From the NCBI RefSeq assembly GCF_003063575.1, contig NZ_NESC01000015.1:1-59302 (forward strand): DNA of 59,302 bases, in the 5' to 3' direction. Within the stretch, counting starts at the first letter, position 1. Every line of letters begins with the position of its first letter. The position numbers and the translations under genes are program-made. The notes under the pieces were generated by a model. The model did no database searches and had not been told where the DNA came from. It was given only the letters and a program-made list of their open reading frames with translations. Below, one piece after another: positions 53,801 through 59,302 of this stretch. The stretch comes from Limnohabitans sp. Jir72 (lineage in GTDB: Bacteria; Pseudomonadota; Gammaproteobacteria; Burkholderiales; Burkholderiaceae_C).

Positions 53801-53973
53801 GGGGCTTGCCCCGCGTAGTCGGTGACCACCACCACTTGCACGTCGGACAAATCGGGCAGCGCGTCAATCGGCGTCTTCAGCAATGCCCAAACGCCAGCCA
53901 CGCTGATGAAAAACGCGGACAACAAAATGACCGCGCGGTGCCTTACAGACCCATCAATGAGTGCGGTCAGCAT
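50833..53973 (-). CDS. cusA: Efflux RND transporter permease, CusA/CzcA family
   Basis: Inner-membrane heavy-metal RND pump of 1046 residues. The N-terminus (TPIDALPDLSDVQVVV) and the HME-type segments SPKLGPDASGAGWVYQYAVV, KARIDMLSTGIRSPVGIKVFG and LNEGTLFYMPTGQPAMS match CusA/SilA more closely than CzcA. Met residues in the periplasmic cleft regions agree with monovalent Cu/Ag transport. It overlaps the cusB end by 20 bp. No outer-membrane CusC gene is adjacent, so it must use a factor from elsewhere. Confidence 0.93.
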   Translation of the reverse strand: MLTALIDGSVRHRAVILLSAFFISVAGVWALLKTPIDALPDLSDVQVVVVTDYAGQAPHVVENQVTYPLTTALLSVPKSRVVRGFSYFGVSFVYVIFEEGTDIYWARSRVLESLKALNDGLPSSVSPKLGPDASGAGWVYQYAVVGLNQSLAELRSLQDWLLRPQLTRAQGIAEIASVGGFVQQYQVVADPIKLRAYNLSLTSITNAIRNSNTDVGGRAIELSETEYMVRGRGYLRGAEDLENIVIKTNAGTAVVLRDVAQIALGPDERRGIAELNGEGEVVSGIAVARHGQNALTVIDNVKQKLAEVQTALPSGVSIQAVYDRSDLIHRAISTLRSTLIEEALIVAAVCAVFLLHVRSALVVIVMLPVSVLMAFIGMHLLGMNSNIMSLGGLAIAVGTMVDAAMVMIENAHKHLEGLPAQHDAKDRFKAIVKACKEVGPALFVSLLIIVISFLPVFALEDQEGRLFSPLAWTKTLAMASSALLSVTLVPVLMLAFIRGRIRPEGANPTQKFLVRLYQPMIARVLQHRGTTVGLAVLVTLASIWPASHIGSEFMPTLNEGTLFYMPTGQPAMSVTTAAELLQVQNKIIKSFPEVASVFGKSGRAQTATDPAPIEMFETVINLKPEREWRSGVSLDSLVAELDKALQFPGVANSWTMPIKARIDMLSTGIRSPVGIKVFGKDLDQIEEVAKAIEGDLKKIPGTSSAYAERVTGGWYLDIEPDRSKMARYGVLMNDLKEVIASALGGEVLTTMVDGRQRIGVAVRYPRDMRDDPQKIMANVLVPTAADGAGNASMVPIGEMATLHIKKGASSIRTENSLLVAYVYVDVQGRDIGSYVAEAQKAVAAHVQMPEGVFLAWSGQYEYMERANERLRVVIPVTLLIIGMLLYLYFRNWRQTLIVLLSLPFALVGGFWFMWAMGYHMSVAAAIGFVALAGVAAETGIVMLIYLDQAWQNKLTALNGQAPRMTDLASAIVDGAVGRVRPKMMTVVAVIAGLMPILWSTGAGSDVMRRIAAPMVGGMLSSAILTLLVIPAVYALVMARKDCTSDK

Positions 53974-55672
53974 CGGACTTGCCTTTCAAATCAATTTTGG
54001 TGATGACCCACTCGCCCGGACTGCGCTCTACGAACTCAAAGGTCATGGGCGTTCCAGGCTTGATGTTGGCAAACATGCCGGAGTGCGCGGGGATGAATTC
54101 CATGGTCATTTTTGGCCAATTCAAACTGGCAACCGGGTCATGGGTCACCACCACACTGCCTGATTCCGCATCTCGGGAGTCCAGGACGCCATCGGCGTGG
54201 TGACTCACCACTTTCTGGGCCGCCGCACCATAGCCCTTCAAGGCTGACTTCAAATTGCTCTCTGAGTCGATCAGGAAATTGCCCGAGACAACGATCGCCT
54301 CCCCTTCCTGCAGGCCACCGAGGACCTCGACAAAATCATTGCCGCGCATGCCCAGTCGGACCTCACGCGCGACCAAGCGACCTTGCGCATCCCGAACAAA
54401 AACATGTTGCCGCTGGCCACTGTCCAACACGGCCGAGTTGGGAATGGCGAGCACTTTGGCCCCCGATGTGGAGGAGCTTGTTTTCAACTCGACTTTGGCA
54501 AACATGCCGGGCTTGAGCAAACCATCGGCATTGGGCATTTCGATTCGAACTTGAACCGACCGGGTTTGTGGATTCAAAGTCGGATAAACATAATTGATCT
54601 TGCCTTTCAGGACTTTTGCCGGATAAGCATTGATGGAAACATTCACATCCTGCCCCATGCGAACACTCCCCACATCATTTTCAAATACTTCCGCCAATAC
54701 CCAGACCGAAGAAATATCTGTCACCTGATACAGCACATCACCCGCTCGAAAACGAATGCCCTGAACAGCTTTTTTCTCGGTCACGATGCCCGAAACTGGC
54801 GAAAGATAATTCATCAAGCGAAAAGGCTCTTGATGCTGCTGCAGCGCTTTGATGCGTGACTCAGGCATATCAAAATTATGCAAACGCATCAACGCAGCAT
54901 CGGCAATGCGACGCATATTGGCTTGCGCCTCCAAGGCGTTGTCTGCAATCGATTGACTGCCTTTGGGCAATCGAATGCGTTTGGCATACTCCTCCAGGGC
55001 TTTGCGGATTTGCCACTGAGCCTCGATCACACCCGAAAATTCTGACTTGCCGGTTTCATAACTCTTGATGGCACCCTGCAGCGCAATGTCGGACTGGGGC
55101 AGCAAGCTGAACAGACCCAGCTCAAGATCATCGCCTTTCTTGCTGGCATAGTTAGAAGCCACCAGATATTCTTTTTGCGCAGAAATCAAGTCCGGGCTGA
55201 ACACCTCGAACAAAGGGGTGCCACGTTTGACATATTGGCCTGTTGTCGCCACATGGACTTTTTCTACCCATCCATCAAATTTGGGCGAAACCACATACTG
55301 TCGGCGTTCATCCGCTTCGACCCGCCCTTGCAACTGAACACTCTTTTCAACATGCCGCCGGATGATGGGCTCAATGCGCACACCCGCTTTTTGAGCTTTT
55401 GCCGCGTCAATGATCAGGCCGTTGACATCCTCACCCTCATAAACCGGTATGTAATCCATACCCATGGCATCTTTCATGGGTTTTGGCGATGTATCGGCCA
55501 AGCCCATGGGGTTTCTGTAATACATGATCTTTTTATTATTCTTCGATCCCAATCCAGCAGCATGATCGGTCGAGTTTTTACCCCATAACTGGGCACCACC
55601 GACGCCTAAGCCCAAGCCTGCAATGAGGGCGACCACGGTCACCACATGGGCAGGTGAACGAAATTTCAACAT
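53954..55672 (-). CDS. cusB: Efflux RND periplasmic adaptor CusB with fused CusF domain
   Basis: 572-residue membrane-fusion protein. An N-terminal anchor helix (VVTVVALIAGLGLGVGGAQL) is followed by a heavy-metal-binding domain (YYRNPMGLADTSPKPMKDAMG, about 49-70). The barrel-sandwich, alpha-hairpin and beta-barrel parts run to about residue 480. The C-terminal about 70 residues form a CusF domain with a complete site: His511 in THDPVASLNWPKMTM, Trp519, Met522 and Met524. The fusion should deliver copper directly to the pump. The ATG at 55672 follows AAGGA and lies 16 bp after a prepilin gene on the same strand. Confidence 0.92.
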   Translation of the reverse strand: MLKFRSPAHVVTVVALIAGLGLGVGGAQLWGKNSTDHAAGLGSKNNKKIMYYRNPMGLADTSPKPMKDAMGMDYIPVYEGEDVNGLIIDAAKAQKAGVRIEPIIRRHVEKSVQLQGRVEADERRQYVVSPKFDGWVEKVHVATTGQYVKRGTPLFEVFSPDLISAQKEYLVASNYASKKGDDLELGLFSLLPQSDIALQGAIKSYETGKSEFSGVIEAQWQIRKALEEYAKRIRLPKGSQSIADNALEAQANMRRIADAALMRLHNFDMPESRIKALQQHQEPFRLMNYLSPVSGIVTEKKAVQGIRFRAGDVLYQVTDISSVWVLAEVFENDVGSVRMGQDVNVSINAYPAKVLKGKINYVYPTLNPQTRSVQVRIEMPNADGLLKPGMFAKVELKTSSSTSGAKVLAIPNSAVLDSGQRQHVFVRDAQGRLVAREVRLGMRGNDFVEVLGGLQEGEAIVVSGNFLIDSESNLKSALKGYGAAAQKVVSHHADGVLDSRDAESGSVVVTHDPVASLNWPKMTMEFIPAHSGMFANIKPGTPMTFEFVERSPGEWVITKIDLKGKSDADRTH

Positions 55673-55688
55673 ACCATTTTTCCTTGAA

Positions 55689-56201
55689 TCAACGTGTTAT
55701 GACAGGCGCACCAGAAATCACGAATTTCCAGTCCGAATATTTCAAAGATCCAGTAAAAGCGGAATCAATGGTTTCAAATTTAGATTGTTTGATGGGTGTC
55801 AAGGTCGACAAACTGTAAATACCTTGAATGCCACCGGAAGGATTTCGCACAAAGCCCCAATCGGCTTTACCTGTCATTGGATCTCTGTAGATGCGGCGTA
55901 AAAAGCGCCGAGGTTGATCCGCCTTGGGGGTGCTGTTCAGCAGTTCTTCCAATGTGGTCGGAAATCGTCCCATCGACAGATAAAAACTGGTGATGGCCAA
56001 GCGATATTGGTTGCCGATGAACAACAATTCCGCTTCCTTGTCGCGGCGCAGCATGGTCTGTGACACCTCCATGGCCGCCCCGGACCAAAGCAACAGGACC
56101 ATGAGCAACGCAAGCATGCCAAGATAAGTGAACCCACCTTCTTGAGTTGTATTAGCTTTTTTCGCAGCCAAAGCTTCACCAATCGGCAAAATTGGACCCA
56201 T
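55689..56201 (-). CDS. Prepilin-like protein of a type II secretion/type IV pilus-like locus
   Basis: 170-residue protein with a prepilin-type hydrophobic N-helix: GGFTYLGMLALLMVLLLWSG, where cleavage would fall before FTYLG. The fifth residue is Gly instead of the nearly invariant Glu, as in minor pseudopilins that cap the fibre. The globular part starts near 75 (YRLAITSFYLSMGRFPTTLEELL). The frame extends upstream to 56300; the ATG at 56201 places the leader at a plausible 30 residues and overlaps the upstream gene by 26 bp. It is the last pilin gene before cusB. Confidence 0.78.
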   Translation of the reverse strand: MGPILPIGEALAAKKANTTQEGGFTYLGMLALLMVLLLWSGAAMEVSQTMLRRDKEAELLFIGNQYRLAITSFYLSMGRFPTTLEELLNSTPKADQPRRFLRRIYRDPMTGKADWGFVRNPSGGIQGIYSLSTLTPIKQSKFETIDSAFTGSLKYSDWKFVISGAPVITR

Positions 56202-56577
56202 CGGTCGCTTGCCCCTGAGCACCGCTTTTGATGTCGTAAACCGATCCCGGCAAACCATCCACCGGGGGGAGAATGATCCACAAATCATTGGCCTGGGCAA
56301 TGGGATCTTTCGGAATATTTTTCAAATATTTTTTTTCCACAAGTTGCTGAAGAGATTCCGGATATGAACCGTTGTCACTGAAATACTTGTCAATCGATTC
56401 ACGCATGACCGATAAGTCATATCGGAGCACCGATTCACGTGATTTTTGAAGACTCGTGAAATACTTCGGAACAGCGATGCTGGACAACAAGGCAACGATT
56501 GCAAAAACAACCATTAACTCAATCAAAGTAAAACCCTGATTTTTGATTTTTTTCGATGAAAAATAAGACATCACCAT
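56176..56577 (-). CDS. Prepilin-type protein, GspG-like
   Basis: 133-residue pseudopilin or pilin. The cleavage motif is QG/FTLIELMVVFAIVALLSSIAVPKYF, with Glu5 present. The C-terminal part contains YFSDNGSYPESLQQLV and IPKDPIAQAND, the loop typical of GspG major pseudopilins, though the calcium-site residues cannot be judged. The ATG at 56577 overlaps the previous stop by a few bases. It is the middle of three prepilin genes behind a secretin gene. Confidence 0.85.
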   Translation of the reverse strand: MVMSYFSSKKIKNQGFTLIELMVVFAIVALLSSIAVPKYFTSLQKSRESVLRYDLSVMRESIDKYFSDNGSYPESLQQLVEKKYLKNIPKDPIAQANDLWIILPPVDGLPGSVYDIKSGAQGQATDGSNFADW

Positions 56578-57098
56578 TCCCGATAAGGTATGCCATTCAG
56601 ACCTGTTCGTTCAGACAAGGAATAGACATCAAAAACATCTTCGCCTCTCCTCGGTGATTGAGCGTCACTTTTATAACTTCTCAAACCCCAGGTATCTAGC
56701 GACTTCATACCCGATGGCGCAAAGGGATCACGAGGAATTTTCCTGATGAAATATATTTTTTTCCGCTCAGGACTTTTGACGTCTTCAATCCCATTGACCA
56801 GAACTTCAAGCGTTGCGGGGTAGCCGCTGGCATCCACCGTCTTGATGATGCGTCCAGCGTCATAAGCCGCCTTGTATTGGTCAATGGCCAGCCGAACTTG
56901 CCGCAAAGCCAGTCGCAAATCCTCCTCCTGATGGCGCTGGTACATCACTTGGGCCACCGGCGCGGCCATCGTGGCGATCAGCCCCAAAATGGCCAGCGAA
57001 ATGACCAACTCAATGAGGGTGAAACCGGCGCAAGTGGTGCCAGCACGCACAGTGCGAAGGCAGCGCTGACGACATGTCATGAAAATACGCAAGGTCAT
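56571..57098 (-). CDS. Prepilin-type protein, GspG/PilE-like
   Basis: 175-residue prepilin with a long leader (MTLRIFMTCRQRCLRTVRAG) and the motif AG/FTLIELVISLAILGLIATMAAPVAQ. The globular part holds ALRQVRLAIDQYKAAYDAG and IPRDPFAPSG. The gene overlaps the secretin stop and the next prepilin start by four to seven bases, so the cluster is translationally coupled. It could be a fibre subunit of a secretion pilus or of an MSHA-like pilus. Confidence 0.85.
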   Translation of the reverse strand: MTLRIFMTCRQRCLRTVRAGTTCAGFTLIELVISLAILGLIATMAAPVAQVMYQRHQEEDLRLALRQVRLAIDQYKAAYDAGRIIKTVDASGYPATLEVLVNGIEDVKSPERKKIYFIRKIPRDPFAPSGMKSLDTWGLRSYKSDAQSPRRGEDVFDVYSLSERTGLNGIPYREW

Positions 57099-59299
57099 TG
57101 AGCCTCAGCAGCGGGTGGCGCCTCTTCGGTGGTCGCGTTGTTCTCGGGGGGCGGTGCCTTGATCACTGGCGCAACGCGGAACGCATCGGTGATGAGCTGC
57201 TGTCTCGTGGATGGTCCAGCGGGCAACAATGGCACACTCACAGGCGCTGACATTGGCACGGGTACATAAACCATCGGAGCCGGTTTTTCTGGCACAACTT
57301 GGACCGGTGCAGGCTGTTCTGCCGGGGCAGGAAGGTTGACTGCTGCGGGCGGCGTTGCTGGATCAGCAGGAACCGGCACAGGCATTGGCTGAGGCATGAT
57401 GGGCGTGCGCAGTGGACGGCCTCCGCCCGTTACAACACCTTGGCCATCCATGCGGATCACTTCGGTCTTGCCCGACATGATGGGCAAAATCTTGACGGCG
57501 TTATCCGTGCCCGACCAGTAAGTGGTCTGATCGGCATCAGGCTGGCGAATGTTCCTGATGATTCTGGGCGTCATGGCCAAGACAATTTCCGTTTTCCGTT
57601 TGTCCTGAGAATTGCTGGAGAACAAACGGCCGAAAAAAGGAATATCGCCCAGGCCCGGCACTTTGCTCGCACCCTTGAGTTCCGTATTGTTCAGCAAGCC
57701 GGCCAAAATCTGGGTTTCACCATCTTTCAAGCGCAAAACCGTACTGGCGGTTCTCGTTCCAATCTGATAAGCCGTGGTCAAAGTTTTCGGATCAGTCACC
57801 GTGCTGCTGATGCTGCTGACCTCAAGCGAGGTCTTGATACCCACTTCACCATCCGAGTGGATGTCCGGCTCAACATCCAGTTTGATACCCACTTCAATAT
57901 ATTGGACCGCACCGGTGTAAAGCGCAGTGCCTGTCGTTTGTGGGGTCACCGTGTTGGTGATGATAGGCACGCGATCACCGATGTGAATTTTGGCTTTTTC
58001 ACGCTGACGCACCCGAATTTTGGGACTGGCAAGAATGTCGACATCACCATCTTGCTGCTTCAATTTCAAGGCCAAATTCAGTCCACCAGAACCGGCATAG
58101 ACATTGATCCCGGAAGAATTCACACTCCTCAAAGCTTGCAAGGAAAGCCCGGCAGATGCAGCAGCTGAACTGGTGGCTGCAGTCGCCGCAGAATTGGCAA
58201 CGTTCAATGTGATCTGATCAGGATAGCTCAGGCCGATTTCTTTCAACGTGTTGCGGGCAATTTCAATGACCTCCACCTCAAGCATGATTTCTGGTTCAGT
58301 CACATCTTGCGAACTCAAGAGTTTCGCCGCCAAGGCCGCCACTTCAGGGGTGTCACGGATGATGATGGAATTGCTTTTTTCATTCACAAAGCTTTCCTTC
58401 ACCTTGAGCACCGTCTTCAGCATGTTTTGCATTTGCTTGGGATCAGCATTGACCAGCTGAAATACCCTCACCACCAAATCTTGTTGCTCTTTGGTCTTGG
58501 CAGCGGTAATGGGATAGATATAAACAGTATTCTCATTGATGATGCGTTTTTCGAGCTGGTTTTGCATCAACAAGAGGTTCAAAGTATCTTCTACAGAAGA
58601 TTTCTGAACAAACAGCGTTGCCTTGAGGTCATTTTTGACTTCGCGGTCAATGATGATGTTGATCCCACTGGTACGGGATATGGACTCCAGAATCATTTTC
58701 AAATTGGCATCGCGGTATTGCAAGGACACAGGCCGCTTATAAGCCTCACCCAAGACCGGCAGCATGCCCGATTGAGCAACAAGCCCGGATTGCTCTTCGG
58801 TGAACTGCCTGACAAGTGCGGTGGCTTCCGAATTATTGGGGTTCTCCAGCAAAACACTTTGCAAAGCACGCATCGAAGCATCTTTTTCGCCACGACTCCA
58901 ACCACTTTTGGCGGAAGCAATGAGTTCGCGATGGCGTCTCAATCGTGCAATATCGTTCAAACCTTGTTTGGCCTGTATATTTTCACGGTCATTATCAAGA
59001 ACAAGTTTGTAAATATTTTCAGCTTGATCCAGATCGTCCTGATTCCGGAAAGCAGAAGCCTCATACAAAAGCTGATTTGACAAGCGCTCACGTTCTCTCA
59101 AATAATCCGCACGAAACACACTGGTCGCAGGGCTTTCTGAACTGGCCTTCTTGAGGTTGGCAAGTCCTTCAACAAACGAGCCTTCTTTGATTTGTTTGAT
59201 CCCGATACTGTGGGTGTCATTGGCACATGCTTGAAGAAAACACACTGCGGCTAAAGACACCAGTTTCAAGGCTGCGTGGTTCTGATTGAAATATTTCAT
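57095..59299 (-). CDS. Secretin (GspD/PilQ/MshL family), lipoprotein
   Basis: Outer-membrane secretin of 734 residues. A lipobox FLQAC (Cys25) implies an outer-membrane lipoprotein. Residues about 30-165 are helical and TPR-like. An N0/STN domain follows (VSLQYRDANLKMILESISRTSG, about 190-215), then N1-type repeats. The secretin domain includes ILASPKIRVRQREKAKIHIGDRVP and VPGLGDIPFFGRLFSS. The last roughly 100 residues are proline- and valine-rich (PMPVPVPADPATPP), unusual for a secretin and perhaps a peptidoglycan- or partner-binding tail. The start codon is three bases from the window edge, so upstream genes are not visible. Confidence 0.9.
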   Translation of the reverse strand: MKYFNQNHAALKLVSLAAVCFLQACANDTHSIGIKQIKEGSFVEGLANLKKASSESPATSVFRADYLRERERLSNQLLYEASAFRNQDDLDQAENIYKLVLDNDRENIQAKQGLNDIARLRRHRELIASAKSGWSRGEKDASMRALQSVLLENPNNSEATALVRQFTEEQSGLVAQSGMLPVLGEAYKRPVSLQYRDANLKMILESISRTSGINIIIDREVKNDLKATLFVQKSSVEDTLNLLLMQNQLEKRIINENTVYIYPITAAKTKEQQDLVVRVFQLVNADPKQMQNMLKTVLKVKESFVNEKSNSIIIRDTPEVAALAAKLLSSQDVTEPEIMLEVEVIEIARNTLKEIGLSYPDQITLNVANSAATAATSSAAASAGLSLQALRSVNSSGINVYAGSGGLNLALKLKQQDGDVDILASPKIRVRQREKAKIHIGDRVPIITNTVTPQTTGTALYTGAVQYIEVGIKLDVEPDIHSDGEVGIKTSLEVSSISSTVTDPKTLTTAYQIGTRTASTVLRLKDGETQILAGLLNNTELKGASKVPGLGDIPFFGRLFSSNSQDKRKTEIVLAMTPRIIRNIRQPDADQTTYWSGTDNAVKILPIMSGKTEVIRMDGQGVVTGGGRPLRTPIMPQPMPVPVPADPATPPAAVNLPAPAEQPAPVQVVPEKPAPMVYVPVPMSAPVSVPLLPAGPSTRQQLITDAFRVAPVIKAPPPENNATTEEAPPAAEAQ

Positions 59300-59302
59300 C
59301 GT

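Overview
The window looks like a chromosomal stretch from a betaproteobacterium of the order Burkholderiales, most likely family Comamonadaceae (Limnohabitans, Rhodoferax or Hydrogenophaga type). The basis is the gene order exbB-exbD-lpxK-Trm112-kdsB-adk, the long two-domain 3-hydroxyacyl-CoA dehydrogenase, the RecBCD genes, GC-rich codon use and the protein sequences themselves. No database search was possible, so the genus is an inference.

Layout. 1-410: an AT-richer, apparently broken gene at the window edge. 564-2707 (minus): sodB and xseA, separated by a perfect 25-bp GC-rich inverted repeat. 3051-6882 (plus): a TolQR/ExbBD-type pair, then lpxK, a Trm112-like protein, kdsB and adk, closed by a strong terminator. 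6950-8676: asparaginase diverging from lexA, whose promoter holds two tandem LexA operators. 8805-11462: a small conserved protein, a D-2-hydroxyacid dehydrogenase and an MFS transporter. 11566-17860: acyl-CoA metabolism (3-hydroxyacyl-CoA dehydrogenase, a crotonase, a Crp/Fnr regulator, an APH-like kinase plus acyl-CoA dehydrogenase pair resembling split ACAD10/11) and a glutathione S-transferase. 17916-18133: tRNA-Pro and tRNA-Arg.

The most coherent system is 18298-31246. It is a single-direction run with a two-domain aryl-CoA monooxygenase/reductase, an SDR, a MarR regulator, a crotonase, an acyl-CoA dehydrogenase, an aryl-CoA ligase, a RidA protein and a full Liv-type ABC importer. It matches the aerobic 2-aminobenzoyl-CoA (anthranilate-CoA) pathway known from Azoarcus, with uptake included. 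A 25-nt near-palindrome before the first gene is a good candidate operator for the MarR protein.

31256-31467 is a tandem array of 46-bp REP-type units. Members of the same GTAG-footed palindrome family recur at 20680, 24099 and 39560. 31557-35604 is a compact, functionally unassigned operon (SDR, flavin monooxygenase, BASS transporter, epimerase). 35643-39221 (minus): an aminotransferase, an IclR regulator and an S41 lipoprotein protease. 39656-48953 (minus): recC-recB-recD with ATGA overlaps. recC carries an in-frame palindromic insertion of about 94 bp.

49102-50790: a beta-propeller-like lipoprotein and a CusF-like protein. 50833-55672 (minus): a copper/silver RND pump (CusA, and a CusB with a fused CusF domain) without an outer-membrane partner. 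It lies 16 bp downstream of three prepilins and a secretin (55689-59299), part of a type II secretion or type IV pilus-like locus that continues beyond the window.
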